The notes below the pieces were generated by a model. That model saw nothing but the letters and a program-made list of their open reading frames with translations, had not been told where the DNA came from and did no database searches. 64,000 nucleotides of DNA, taken from assembly GCA_964442385.1 (NCBI GenBank), contig CAYTYZ010000004.1, positions 1 through 64,000 of the forward strand, read 5' to 3'. The stretch's first letter is position 1. Each line of letters opens with the position of its first letter. Both the position numbers and the translations under genes were made by a program. This stretch comes from CAYTYZ01 sp964442385. GTDB lineage: Bacteria > Patescibacteriota > Microgenomatia > UBA12405. Positions 16,345 through 26,913 of this stretch are shown in pieces.

Positions 16345-18396
16345 ATGTTTTTAAAGTTTGTTAGAATTTTGGTCTTAATCGGTAGGCCGATTTATTTAGT
16401 GCTATTTGGACCATTTAAAATTCTTAAAAAAGTCTGGGGTGTTAAAAAACCCTGGATCTGGATTTTTATTAGCCTTCTTTTTGGTTTAATTGCGCTTGGG
16501 TTGTGGTGGACTTATGAAAATATTCTTGATGACTTACCCGATATTGCAAAAATATACGAGCCACCATTTTTAACATCAAAAATAAGAGATAGAAACGGTA
16601 AGCTACTATATGTATTTTACCAACGGGAAAATAGAACTTGGGTACCACTAACCTCAATACCCTTAGAGTTAATTGAAGCCACTATTGCAATTGAAGATAA
16701 GGAGTTTTTTTCCCACAAAGGGTTTTCACTCAAGAGTATAGTAAGGGCTTTGTGGCTAAATCTGGGCCGTGAGGATGGGGACAACTTGCAGGGTGGATCA
16801 ACTATTACACAGCAGCTTGTTAAAAACGTTTTTCTGAGTGGAGAAAAAAGCTGGAGAAGGAAAGTTAGAGAAGTGGTATTGTCGGTGTTAATCGAACAAA
16901 AACTATCAAAAGAACAAATTTTAGAAAGATATTTTAATCAAGTCCCATATGGTGGAGAGGTTTATGGCGCCCAAGAGGCTAGTAGGCGATACTTTGGTAA
17001 AGATGTTCAGGACATAAACCTTGCTGAGGCCACTTTTTTAGCAGGGTTGCCGGCTGCACCCAGCTCATACTCGCCATATGGCGAAAGCCTTGAAATTGCC
17101 AGAAAGAGACAGTCAAGGGTACTAGAAGAAATGCTGAAAATGGGACTTATAACCCAGGAGAAGGCACTAGAGGTAAACAAAACGCCTATTGTAATTTTAA
17201 ATGATAGGACAAAAATAGAGGCACCTCATTTTGTATTTTATGTACGTGATATTTTAAGAGAATCTTTTGGCTATTCCAGGTTGGACTCTGCAGGAATAAA
17301 TATTACCACAAGTTTGGACCTTGATACTCAAAAAATGAGCGATGGGATTGTAGGAGAAGAGGTGGCGAAAGTTAAAAGGCTAAGGATTGGGAACGGAGCA
17401 GCATTGGTTCTTGATGTTAGCAATGGAGACGTATTGGCTATGAGCGGATCGAAGGATTACTTTGCCAAAGATATAGATGGAAAATACAACATTACTACGG
17501 CCTTGAGGCAACCAGGGTCATCGATAAAGCCTATTAATTATGTAAATGCACTAATGCGTGGGGCTACACTGGCCACCACTATTGATGATTCCCCTGTGGT
17601 TTATAGAGTGTCCGGACAAAAACCTTATGCACCACAAAACTACAATAAAAAATACATGGGCAGAGTAACATTAAAAACTGCTCTGGCATCGTCTTTGAAT
17701 ATTCCTTCAGTTAAATTACTCGACAAGTACGGTATTAATAGTATGGTAGATACAGCTCAAAAAATGGGCATAAATTCTTGGCAAGACAGAAGCAGGTTTG
17801 GACTATCACTTGCCCTTGGGGCTGGGGAAGTTAAGATGATAGAACTGGCGTCAGCTTATTCTATCTTTGCTAATATGGGTAAAAAAATAGAGATAAATCC
17901 TATACTGAGAATAGATGACTACTTGGGCAATAAAATATATACAAAAATAGTAGAACCAGTAGCCAATTTGCCCCCAGAGTACGCGTTTTTGATAAACAGT
18001 GCTCTGTCTGATGATGTAGCCAGATCTCCAATTTTTGGTAGAGGTTCAAAACTTGTAATTCCAGGCAAAACTGTGGCTGTAAAAACAGGAACAACAAATA
18101 GTTTGCGTGATAACTGGGTGGTCGGATGGACACCAAAGTATCTTGTGGCAACATGGGTTGGCAACAATGACAATACCCCAATGAGCTGGGTAGCATCGGG
18201 AATAAGCGGAGCTACTCCAATTTGGAATAGGATTATACATAGTCTAATTGACCCTAGAAAAGATGAGGGTTGGAGTCCTCCCGAAGGTGTTAAGAAAATA
18301 AAAATTTGTGGAAGAGATGAGTGGTTTGTGAATGGTAGCGAAAAAGGTATTGAATGTCCTCCACCCATAACCCCGACACCCACACCTAATCCATAG
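16345..18396 (+). CDS. Class A penicillin-binding protein, second copy
   Basis: Paralogue of the preceding gene, 683 residues from the chosen start. A long basic N-terminus leads to a membrane helix (about residues 36-55), then GT51 motifs AIEDKEFFSHKGFSLKS, LQGGSTITQQLVKNVFL, ERYFNQVPYGG and EATFLAGLPAAPSSYSP. The transpeptidase domain shows QPGSSIKPINY with S392, SSLNIPSVK and VKTGTTNS with K580. A Pro/Thr tail (PPPITPTPTPNP) closes the protein. It has its own -10 box and an 18-bp palindrome upstream, so it may be controlled separately from the first copy. Both catalytic sites look complete. Confidence 0.87.
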   Translation: MFLKFVRILVLIGRPIYLVLFGPFKILKKVWGVKKPWIWIFISLLFGLIALGLWWTYENILDDLPDIAKIYEPPFLTSKIRDRNGKLLYVFYQRENRTWVPLTSIPLELIEATIAIEDKEFFSHKGFSLKSIVRALWLNLGREDGDNLQGGSTITQQLVKNVFLSGEKSWRRKVREVVLSVLIEQKLSKEQILERYFNQVPYGGEVYGAQEASRRYFGKDVQDINLAEATFLAGLPAAPSSYSPYGESLEIARKRQSRVLEEMLKMGLITQEKALEVNKTPIVILNDRTKIEAPHFVFYVRDILRESFGYSRLDSAGINITTSLDLDTQKMSDGIVGEEVAKVKRLRIGNGAALVLDVSNGDVLAMSGSKDYFAKDIDGKYNITTALRQPGSSIKPINYVNALMRGATLATTIDDSPVVYRVSGQKPYAPQNYNKKYMGRVTLKTALASSLNIPSVKLLDKYGINSMVDTAQKMGINSWQDRSRFGLSLALGAGEVKMIELASAYSIFANMGKKIEINPILRIDDYLGNKIYTKIVEPVANLPPEYAFLINSALSDDVARSPIFGRGSKLVIPGKTVAVKTGTTNSLRDNWVVGWTPKYLVATWVGNNDNTPMSWVASGISGATPIWNRIIHSLIDPRKDEGWSPPEGVKKIKICGRDEWFVNGSEKGIECPPPITPTPTPNP

Positions 18397-18410
18397 TAAA
18401 ATGGAAACTG

Positions 18411-19418
18411 ATGTTAAGTGAAAAAAATGAGCTAGTAAAAAGTATATGGGGGAAAATTAGTAGGGCTAGAAAAATATTGTTACATTTACATGTAAATACT
18501 GATGGGGACAGTGTAGGGTCAACTTTGGCAATGAAAAAGGCATTGGTCAATATGGGGGTGGAAGTGGATTTGATTACTGGAGATAATAAAGAGGTACCCG
18601 AGTATTTGGGGTTTTTACCTGGCTCATCGAAAATATTAATTAAGAAATTTAGTGAAATAGCTTTTGCTGATTATGACTGGTTTGTGGCCTTGGATAGTTC
18701 TAACCCCAGTCAGGTGTCAAGGGAAGAGGGGTTTGAAATTCCAGATAGTAAAACTATAATTATTGATCACCACAAGGGAAATAATTCTTGGGGTGATATT
18801 AACCTAGTGGATTCTGATTACGTGGCTGTTTGTGAACTTTTGGTAGATTTTTTTGAAATAAATAGTGTGGCAGTTGATAAAGAAATGGCTGAGTGTATGT
18901 ATGTAGGAATTTCAACTGATTCGGGTAATTTTGTCCATGCTCCTACAAACTACAAAACCTTGGCCAAGGGTGCCAGGCTGGCAGAAATTAGCCCTAAGGC
19001 TATTGATGGAGCTAGACGAATATTAACTAACATACCCAAAAAAGATTTTTTAGCCACTAATATTGCAATGCAAAGACTATCTTTTGTTATGGGTGAAAAA
19101 GTTGCCATATCTTGTATTACAGCACAGCTTTTAAAAGAAAATGGTTGTTTTGCTCTAGATTGGGGTCCGCAGTCGGTAGCATCAGTACTGGCCAAGGTCG
19201 AGGGTGTTGAAGCTGGTATATGTTTGTATGAAGACGATGGAGTAACTAGAATTAGCTTTAGATCAAAAAATACCCAAAATTTTAACGTTAGACTTCTGGC
19301 CGAGAAATTTTCAATTGGGGGTGGGCATGACGCAGCTTCAGGAGCCACATACAATGGCAAAATAGAAGAAGCTAGGGAGTTTTTGTTAGAAAAAATAAAG
19401 GAAGTTTTTGGTAACTAG
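18411..19418 (+). CDS. DHH/DHHA1 phosphoesterase (NrnA-like nanoRNase/pAp phosphatase)
   Basis: Soluble enzyme of 335 residues. Seen: LHLHVNTDGDSVGSTLAMKK (metal motif I), FVALDSSNPS (motif II), IIIDHHKGNN (DHH motif), MYVGISTDSGNF, and the DHHA1 end SIGGGHDAASGATY that binds substrate phosphate. NrnA-type proteins degrade short RNA oligonucleotides and dephosphorylate pAp; cyclic dinucleotide phosphodiesterases share these motifs, so the substrate remains open. It follows the second penicillin-binding protein by 14 bases and its end overlaps the convergent gene by four bases. Confidence 0.8.
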   Translation: MLSEKNELVKSIWGKISRARKILLHLHVNTDGDSVGSTLAMKKALVNMGVEVDLITGDNKEVPEYLGFLPGSSKILIKKFSEIAFADYDWFVALDSSNPSQVSREEGFEIPDSKTIIIDHHKGNNSWGDINLVDSDYVAVCELLVDFFEINSVAVDKEMAECMYVGISTDSGNFVHAPTNYKTLAKGARLAEISPKAIDGARRILTNIPKKDFLATNIAMQRLSFVMGEKVAISCITAQLLKENGCFALDWGPQSVASVLAKVEGVEAGICLYEDDGVTRISFRSKNTQNFNVRLLAEKFSIGGGHDAASGATYNGKIEEAREFLLEKIKEVFGN

Positions 19419-20164
19419 TTGTTGCCTGCAAAAGACCAGTAGATAAGCGAGACTAACTCTGGTATGGTTCGACTTGCTTTATTAAGATCAATTTGGTCAA
19501 TGGCTTTAATTCTTATAAGCATGTCTTTGGTTGGAACGGTTAGTAGGGCATCGAGTTTAACAATTTGATTAGCCTCGGTATATAACTGTCGAATAGTCAC
19601 TCCCTGAGGTAGGTTGCCAGAGCTTAGTAACAAGGTGCTAGTTGTTGGGGCGGTATTCTTAAGTTCGTACAATAGCACTGAATTTTCTTTGTTGTCCAAA
19701 ATAGTCGCGTTATAACTCCAGGACTTGGAAACCCCGGTGGAAACTGGGTAAACCTCGACACTAACTGCCCAATTTCTGGCGTTATCTTTTAATAAATTAT
19801 TTATATTTTTGTCAATATCTCCAGGACTAAGATTTGCGACAGAAAGACTGCCTGTAATTTTTTTAAAATAATAAGAAATAGTGGAAGGAGAAAGATTTAA
19901 ATCTGACTTGAGAGGGGTTACTTGGCCTGACTTAATCAAACTATCTGCCTTTCGATAGAAAAGAAAGAAGAAACTGAAAATTAAAGTTGACCAAAAAATA
20001 AAATAGACTGGGTAGGGATTTGCTTTAACACGTGGTTTTTTAAGAGTAGAGGGGTCAAATTCAGTGTCATCCTCAGTTTGAGATCTAAGGCTTTTGCCAT
20101 GATTTACCTCAATATCTAACTCGGAAGGTAGCTTGGATCGGTCTTTTTTAGAAAGTAGTCCCAT
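19415..20164 (-). CDS. Single-pass membrane protein, unknown
   Basis: Protein of 249 residues with a charged, probably cytosolic N-terminus (about 50 residues), one membrane helix (about residues 54-70, YFIFWSTLIFSFFFLFY) and an extracytoplasmic remainder. That part contains an SVEVYPVSTGVSKSWSYN segment suggestive of a beta-rich domain. I do not recognise the family. It follows the aldolase gene, and its own -10 (TAAACT) overlaps the aldolase stop codon, so it may be transcribed alone. Confidence 0.5.
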   Translation of the reverse strand: MGLLSKKDRSKLPSELDIEVNHGKSLRSQTEDDTEFDPSTLKKPRVKANPYPVYFIFWSTLIFSFFFLFYRKADSLIKSGQVTPLKSDLNLSPSTISYYFKKITGSLSVANLSPGDIDKNINNLLKDNARNWAVSVEVYPVSTGVSKSWSYNATILDNKENSVLLYELKNTAPTTSTLLLSSGNLPQGVTIRQLYTEANQIVKLDALLTVPTKDMLIRIKAIDQIDLNKASRTIPELVSLIYWSFAGNN

Positions 20165-20169
20165 AGACT

Positions 20170-20175
20170 AGTTTA
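20170..20175 (-). promoter_or_regulatory. -10 hexamer of the 19415-20164 gene
   Basis: On the minus strand TAAACT is followed by five bases (agtct) and the ATG at 20164. The hexamer overlaps the aldolase stop codon. Confidence 0.45.
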
Positions 20176-21024
20176 CCCGTTTTGAAAGGTTTGTAGTTTG
20201 TTAGTAGCTACTGACTTGATTTTTTCAACAACTGGGCTGTAGTATTCATACATCTTTTCAGTACTGACTCTAGACAAGGTATCTTTGAGAGTTTCCCTGT
20301 ACGCAAGGCGTAAATCGGTATTTATATTTATTTTTACTACACCCATACCGATGGAAAATTTAAGCTCCGAAACGTCTATGCCGGAACCTCCATGCATGGT
20401 AAAAAGTTGAGAAGAAGGCATTGCGGCAACAATTTGCATAAAAAGTTCTGTCTTGATATGTTCAGCAAGACCTTGGGGAGGAATACCATGGAGATTGCCA
20501 ACAGAAACAGCTAAAAGGTCAGCACGGCTGAAATTCATAAATTTTACAGCCTCCTCGGGTTTGGTAAAACTGGCTTCATCTACTCCATCTTTAATCAAGT
20601 TTATTTTGTTAAATTCTACTTCCAAAATTGGTTGAGAATCTTTTTGTGGGAAATTATCTTCAATAAACTTTTTAAGATCCAGAGCCAGTTTAAGGTTTTC
20701 ATCAAAGGGTAGGTAGGAGCCATCGAAGTGAACCATATCAAAACCAAGTAAAAGCAGTTTTTTTAGGCGAGAGATATCTTTGGCATGATCCATGTTGCAA
20801 TAAATTGGGAGTCCATCACAACGAGCCTTTTGTACTAATATCCAAAGTCTTTCAGCTTGGATAAAACTGTCTTCTCCTGGAGAAAGCTGGACTATGGCTG
20901 GTAGAGTAGTTTCCCTAACTGCGTCTTCCACAGCCTGGTAAACAGTAAAGGTGTCGATGTTAAAAGCTGGAATAGCTTTTTTATCTTGTTTATATTGGGA
21001 GAGAAGATGGCGCAGGATTATCAT
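20173..21024 (-). CDS. fba: Class II fructose-bisphosphate aldolase family protein
   Basis: Zinc-dependent TIM-barrel aldolase of 283 residues, expected to split or form fructose 1,6-bisphosphate. Seen: IPAFNIDTFTVYQAV near the N-terminus, the catalytic Asp and first zinc His in NMDHAKD (D79, H80), HFDGSYLPFDEN, a Glu in LEVEFNK, the zinc ligands H179 (GNLHGI) and H211 (MHGGSG), and the substrate-phosphate loop KININTDLR. The usual DGxH is DGSY here, a small deviation. Tagatose-bisphosphate aldolase activity cannot be excluded. It is divergent from the methyltransferase with 16 bases between start codons. Confidence 0.82.
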   Translation of the reverse strand: MIILRHLLSQYKQDKKAIPAFNIDTFTVYQAVEDAVRETTLPAIVQLSPGEDSFIQAERLWILVQKARCDGLPIYCNMDHAKDISRLKKLLLLGFDMVHFDGSYLPFDENLKLALDLKKFIEDNFPQKDSQPILEVEFNKINLIKDGVDEASFTKPEEAVKFMNFSRADLLAVSVGNLHGIPPQGLAEHIKTELFMQIVAAMPSSQLFTMHGGSGIDVSELKFSIGMGVVKININTDLRLAYRETLKDTLSRVSTEKMYEYYSPVVEKIKSVATNKLQTFQNG

Positions 21025-21036
21025 ATACTAATAGTA
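21024..21036. promoter_or_regulatory. Compact divergent promoter, aldolase and methyltransferase
   Basis: Minus strand: TACTAT (21031-21036) six bases before the aldolase ATG. Plus strand: TATACT (21024-21029) eleven bases before the methyltransferase ATG at 21041, overlapping the aldolase start codon. Confidence 0.4.
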
Positions 21037-21037
21037 A

Positions 21038-22656
<1,619 letters not shown>

Positions 22657-22660
<4 letters not shown>

Positions 22661-23469
22661 ATGGAGGATTGGATGTCTTGTTTGGCTCTTTGATAATCTT
22701 CAAAGCTCAAAGTTGCTACATCATGATAATGATAATCATAGTGCATATAAGAAATTCCCTTGCCTAAAGTAGTATGGGCAATAAGACAAGTGGGGCCCAG
22801 AGCATCTGATTTAGCCTTTTGTAAAAATTTTAAAAGTTCCTTGTAATCGTGTCCGTCAAATTCATAAACCGACCAGCCAAAACGTAGATATTTGGAACCT
22901 AGGTCGTCAAGCGGCATTATATCTTGGGTAGATCCGTCGATTTGATATTTGTTGTAATCAACGATATTGATTAGGTTATTTAACCTATATTTGCTAGCAG
23001 CCATGGCTGCTTCCCAAATTTGCCCTTCCTGGTGTTCGCCATCGCTAGTTAGCGTGACTACTGACTTTTTTTTGTCAGCAAGGGCCAAACCTACACCAAA
23101 AGATAGTCCCTGGCCTAGGGCACCTGAGGAAAATAAAACCCCCGGAACATCGGTGGAAACATGACCCTGAAGAATAGAACCAAAATGGCCGTATCTAGTT
23201 AGCTCCGCCTTGGGAAAAGTACCATATTGGGCTAGAACGGTATAGAGGGCAGGAGCTAGGTGGCCGGCGGAAAGAATAAAACAATCCTTGGTGAAATTAT
23301 AAGTTTTGGGGAAATTAAATATTTTGCCAAAATATAGGGCAATTAATATATCAAGAGAAGATAGGGATCCGCCTATGTGTCCTCCGTTTTGATAGACGAG
23401 ATCGAGCAGGTCTAGCCTAAGCGAGACGCTAATGGACTGTAGTTTTTTGGGCAAGCTAGTAAAAAACAC
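22657..23469 (-). CDS. Transketolase, N-terminal (TPP-binding) subunit
   Basis: First half of a split transketolase (270 residues). Seen: GHIGGSLSSLDILIALYFG, LSAGHLAPALYTVL, GALGQGLSFGVGLALA, and the thiamine-diphosphate/Mg motif SDGEHQEGQIWEAAMAAS followed about 30 residues after SDG by VDYNKYQIDG. The GTG at 23469 is taken as the start because TATAGT lies exactly five bases upstream, fitting the leaderless pattern. Split transketolases are known in Archaea and many Patescibacteria. Confidence 0.85.
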
Positions 23470-23474
23470 ACTTA

Positions 23475-23497
23475 ACTATAGCAAAACCAGGTATAAT
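23475..23497. promoter_or_regulatory. Divergent promoter region, transketolase and zinc-ribbon ORF
   Basis: Minus strand: TATAGT (23475-23480), then five bases and the GTG at 23469. Plus strand: TATAAT (23492-23497), then eleven bases and the ATG at 23509. Confidence 0.5.
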
Positions 23498-23508
23498 AGT
23501 CAGCTTAT

Positions 23509-23694
23509 ATGGAACCAGCAAGATATAACAGAGGCAATACTGAGCGATTGAGACTTCTGGGTTGGAAATGTAATATTTGTCCTACAATTTCTCTTAAAAA
23601 CGATAAAAGCTGTGGATGTAAAATAAGGGATGTTAATATACAGCTTCGAAAGCCAGAAAAACAGAAACCTGCTAAAAGAGCTGAAGACGAATGA
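23509..23694 (+). CDS. Short zinc-ribbon-like protein
   Basis: Protein of 61 residues. It contains RLRLLGWKCNICPTIS and, ten residues on, SCGCK: a CxxC plus CxC pair in a layout resembling the N-terminal zinc ribbon of OB-fold/zinc-ribbon proteins. The tail is basic and rich in Lys/Glu. It is short compared with that family, so it may be a free-standing ribbon or the surviving N-terminus of a longer gene. A good TATAAT box 11 bases upstream argues for expression. It overlaps the next ORF by 65 bases in another frame. Confidence 0.4.
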   Translation: MEPARYNRGNTERLRLLGWKCNICPTISLKNDKSCGCKIRDVNIQLRKPEKQKPAKRAEDE

Positions 23695-24049
23695 AGTGTT
23701 CTGGTTTAAAAAATTAAAGCCAGATTTGGAAATATTTAAAAAAATCATAGCAGAAAGAAAACCAAAAATTATTTTGGGGATTTCCGGTGTCGTAGGAAAA
23801 TCAAGAATAGAAACCAAAGCAATAAATAAGTTCAATAATGGCACAGTCAGCCGAAATAGTAGGGAATTTTATGATCTGTACTGCCCAAAGATTGGAATAG
23901 ACAAAGCAAATAGGCCAAGCCACAGCTTTTGCAACTGGACTATGTATAAAATTGCTGAGCTTCTTAAACACAAGAAAATCGATACAAAGTTGGCTTTTTT
24001 GCATCTGGGCACAGATAGTAAAAAAAATAAAATACACGATATAATATGA
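23630..24049 (+). CDS. Peptidase C15-like protein (pyroglutamyl peptidase fold)
   Basis: Protein of 139 residues. The region HSFCNWTMYKIAELLKHK matches the catalytic Cys region of pyroglutamyl peptidase I (normally GTYxCNxxxY), and AFLHLG resembles the family's final His motif. The N-terminal MLIYSFESQKNRN replaces the usual VTGFxPF. At 139 residues it is shorter than the usual 200, and the catalytic Glu is not evident, so activity is uncertain. It overlaps the zinc-ribbon ORF at its start and the ABC gene by four bases (ATGA) at its end. Confidence 0.4.
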   Translation: MLIYSFESQKNRNLLKELKTNEVFWFKKLKPDLEIFKKIIAERKPKIILGISGVVGKSRIETKAINKFNNGTVSRNSREFYDLYCPKIGIDKANRPSHSFCNWTMYKIAELLKHKKIDTKLAFLHLGTDSKKNKIHDII

Positions 24050-25929
24050 CAATGGAGAGATACCGCCCAATAATAGGAAAAATACTGCTGAGAAAAAAGT
24101 TACTTGTGGTCTTGATGCTAGCTGAAATTGGAGCTGTAATAATTACTTCAATCCTTCCCTATCTATATAAAATCCAAATTGACCAACTGCAAATGCGAGG
24201 AAAGGATTATTTTGTAATGGCAATTATAGCCAGCTTTTTGCTGACATTTGTGGATAGAGTGATTTTGGACAGAGTGCAGTCAATTTTTGATACTAAATTT
24301 TATTCTGGGGTAAAAATCATGATGCAAAATGATGTCTGGGACCAGATGGGCAAGCTAGATTACGGTTTCTTTGAGAATACTAGATACCGAAGGTTAATTT
24401 ACCGAGTAGCAAGAATAGACAATGTTACAAGAGATTTTATGTCCAGTATTAGGGGTACTTTTAGGGCAGGCCTTTCAATACTTGCTGTAATTCCAATTAT
24501 GGGATTAGTAGATATAAGATTGATACCTATAATTTTAATCATTACCGTCTTGCAACTGTTTTTAAATTTATACCAACAAAAACAAGATTTGGCCTTGCGT
24601 GTATCTGAAGATGCCCTAAACGATCGCAACTGGAGAACTGAGGCTGCACTAAGTTATGATTTTCACAAAGTTAGGATTAACGGAAGCATGGCAATTGAAA
24701 GGTTAATTCAAGAATATAAAGAAACTAGTCAAGAAAAGGAAAAAATGGAAATAAAAAATCGAAATTTGTCACACAATATTTCTAGTTTGTCATTTTTGAC
24801 AAGACAAGGTACGGATTTACTAATGTCAATTTTCTTGGGTTTTCAGGTGATTTCTGGAGGTATTAGTTTGGGTACTTATACAATGACATTGAGCTATCTT
24901 TTTAGACTTGTTGGTAGTTTTCTAGAACTGGCAAATCTAACCAAAGAGTGGCAAAAAGTTAGTGTTCAGTTAGACCAATATAAGTATTTTTTGTCAATAA
25001 CACCAAAAGTAACCAGTGGCCAACTTGATGCAGGAGCTGAATTTATGGGTAAGAAATGGCGATTAAGATTGGTAGGGATATTTTTTACTTACCCCGACTT
25101 TTCAAGTGAAGAGAGGAACTATTTGCAACTGATGTTGGCAAAAATAGAAGGGGTACTTAAAACACAGATGGTTTATTGGCTAAAGTATGATTTAAAAGAA
25201 ATAAAAGAACATATCAAAGAATTAGAAAAAGGCAAAGAAAATCCAGTGATTTTGAGCGGACTTGAAATGAGTATGGAATCTGGAAAGATTGTGGCACTTT
25301 TGGGAAGAAATGGTGCCGGTAAAACGACAATAACTCAACTGCTACTAAGAAGTTTTGAAAGCAAGGAGGGGGAAATTTTATTAAATGGAAAGAATATTAA
25401 AGAATTTAAGAATTCATCTGTTTTAGACAATATTTCCGTAATCCAACAAAGACCCTTTTTATTGCCAGGATATTCTATAAGAGACAATTTGACGCTAGGC
25501 ATTCGAGATTTAGTTAGCGATGAAAAAATTTGGTTAGTTTTAAATGAACTAGGGATACAAGCAGTTGTGGAGAAAAGTGAAAAAGGCCTAGATAGTCTAC
25601 TTAATGAGGAGGTGCATCTGTCTGGTGGTGAGGAGCAAATATTAGTAGTAGCAAGAATTATTTTGCAAAATAGAAAATTTATAATTTTTGATGAAGGGGT
25701 AAATCAACTAGATGTGGAAAAAGAAGCTTTGGTATTAAAAAAATTAGCTGAGATGGCAAGAAAAGGTGCTGGGGTACTTTTTATTACCCACAGGATCACA
25801 ACGGCAAAAAAAGCAGACAAAATATGTTTTCTTAAAAATGGCCAAATTTTTGAAGAAGGGACTCACGAATTACTTCTTCAAAAAGGAGGAGATTATGCTG
25901 ATTTTTGGAAGATGCAAGTAGTGGACTAG
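24046..25929 (+). CDS. ABC transporter, fused permease and ATPase, second copy
   Basis: Half-transporter of 627 residues. Five to six hydrophobic helices lie in residues 15-300. The ATPase domain has Walker A LGRNGAGKTT near residue 420, Q-loop VIQQRPFLL, signature HLSGGEEQ, an unusual Walker B FIIFDEGVNQLD (Gly-Val-Asn in place of Pro-Thr) and a switch His in FITHR. About 60 extra residues sit between the membrane part and Walker A (LMLAKIEGVLKTQMVYWLKY), which is atypical. It is distantly related to the ABC gene at 5971 and may form a heterodimer with it (inference). Substrate unknown. Confidence 0.78.
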   Translation: MTMERYRPIIGKILLRKKLLVVLMLAEIGAVIITSILPYLYKIQIDQLQMRGKDYFVMAIIASFLLTFVDRVILDRVQSIFDTKFYSGVKIMMQNDVWDQMGKLDYGFFENTRYRRLIYRVARIDNVTRDFMSSIRGTFRAGLSILAVIPIMGLVDIRLIPIILIITVLQLFLNLYQQKQDLALRVSEDALNDRNWRTEAALSYDFHKVRINGSMAIERLIQEYKETSQEKEKMEIKNRNLSHNISSLSFLTRQGTDLLMSIFLGFQVISGGISLGTYTMTLSYLFRLVGSFLELANLTKEWQKVSVQLDQYKYFLSITPKVTSGQLDAGAEFMGKKWRLRLVGIFFTYPDFSSEERNYLQLMLAKIEGVLKTQMVYWLKYDLKEIKEHIKELEKGKENPVILSGLEMSMESGKIVALLGRNGAGKTTITQLLLRSFESKEGEILLNGKNIKEFKNSSVLDNISVIQQRPFLLPGYSIRDNLTLGIRDLVSDEKIWLVLNELGIQAVVEKSEKGLDSLLNEEVHLSGGEEQILVVARIILQNRKFIIFDEGVNQLDVEKEALVLKKLAEMARKGAGVLFITHRITTAKKADKICFLKNGQIFEEGTHELLLQKGGDYADFWKMQVVD

Positions 25930-26423
25930 AAATATTTAGACATGAAATCTTTTCCAGAACTTTGCTTGATGTAATTATTCATTTTTTGGATATCGGAGAC
26001 TGTAATGAGACCAAGTGGTATTTCTTCGTCACCCTTTAGATAAATAAAAACAGTGGTTGAAGTATTTAAATTTAAAGTTAGTGGTCCTGGTAGGGATTTG
26101 GTCTTTTTAAATGACTCGACAGTAGGTCGGATTTCTTGGATTTCGGTATAAGCAATTACTTTGGATTCTTTGGGGGTAGTTATAGTAAGACCAGTAGATT
26201 CTAACTTGAGTACTGATTTATCTTTGTTGGCCAAGGTGACCACAAAATAAAAAACTAGGGCAAAAAAGCCCAGTAGAATATGAAAAGTTATTTTGCCTTG
26301 GTCAAGTGGTCCACTAAAAGAGGTAATTATGGCACCTATAATTGAACCAAGAACAATAAGAATGGCAATAGTATAAGAAACTCGAACTATGAAATTGTCG
26401 TTAGTGATGATTAGTGGTGGCAT
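25926..26423 (-). CDS. Membrane protein with PH-like domain
   Basis: Protein of 165 residues from the ATG at 26423; a longer in-frame start would run over the divergent promoter and neighbour gene. Two hydrophobic helices (about residues 17-40 and 52-70) are followed by a beta-rich segment (LESTGLTITTPKESKVIAYT, then IQEIRPTV) and a C-terminal helix, as in bacterial PH-domain proteins. Function unknown; lipid or protein binding at the membrane is inferred. The end overlaps the ABC gene by four bases. Confidence 0.5.
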   Translation of the reverse strand: MPPLIITNDNFIVRVSYTIAILIVLGSIIGAIITSFSGPLDQGKITFHILLGFFALVFYFVVTLANKDKSVLKLESTGLTITTPKESKVIAYTEIQEIRPTVESFKKTKSLPGPLTLNLNTSTTVFIYLKGDEEIPLGLITVSDIQKMNNYIKQSSGKDFMSKYF

Positions 26424-26432
26424 AGCATAAGT

Positions 26433-26440
26433 ATTATAAT
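26433..26440. promoter_or_regulatory. Divergent promoter with overlapping -10 boxes (ATTATAAT)
   Basis: Plus strand: TATAAT 26435-26440, then five bases and the ATG at 26446. Minus strand: TATAAT 26433-26438, then nine bases and the ATG at 26423. The start codons are 22 bases apart. Confidence 0.6.
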
Positions 26441-26445
26441 GGTTT

Positions 26446-26913
26446 ATGGCCAAGAATCTAGTTGAACAGAGAAAACAATGGAGGAATTGCAATGTGAGCA
26501 CTATTGAATTTGCTAAAAATATTCCAGAACATATTTGGAGTGAGAGGGCCTTTGGCAATAGATTTAAGAGCTTTGCTTGGGAAATGGCTTGTATAACCAG
26601 AACAAGAATTTGTTATTTAAACGCCCTAAAGACAGGGAAATTAGCTTTTGCAAGACAAGTAGGTATACCGGATAAAAATTTCTTGGAAAACGAAAGTAAG
26701 GGCCAGAGTGTAAAAAGACTTAGCAGTTTAGCCAGAGAAATTCTTAAAGAAATAGAAGTGAGCAGGGTCGAAAATAAAGTTGAATTTCTGTCGTGGCTGA
26801 TGCAACATGAACGGATACATCAAGGAAAATTACTACTTTATTTTAGTTATATAAAACTAAAGTTACCCAAATCTTTTATTAAAACTTGGGGTAGGGAAAA
26901 TTTTGAAAGTTAG
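26446..26913 (+). CDS. DinB-like four-helix protein
   Basis: Protein of 155 residues, all-helical by appearance. Seen: SFAWEMACITRTRICYLNAL (first helices) and SWLMQHERIHQGKLLLYFSY, where the two His three residues apart fit the metal-binding HxxxH/Q element of DinB/YfiT-like proteins. Family members act as metal-dependent thiol transferases or are uncharacterised. The leaderless-type -10 five bases upstream supports the start. It overlaps the next gene by 11 bases. Confidence 0.5.
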   Translation: MAKNLVEQRKQWRNCNVSTIEFAKNIPEHIWSERAFGNRFKSFAWEMACITRTRICYLNALKTGKLAFARQVGIPDKNFLENESKGQSVKRLSSLAREILKEIEVSRVENKVEFLSWLMQHERIHQGKLLLYFSYIKLKLPKSFIKTWGRENFES

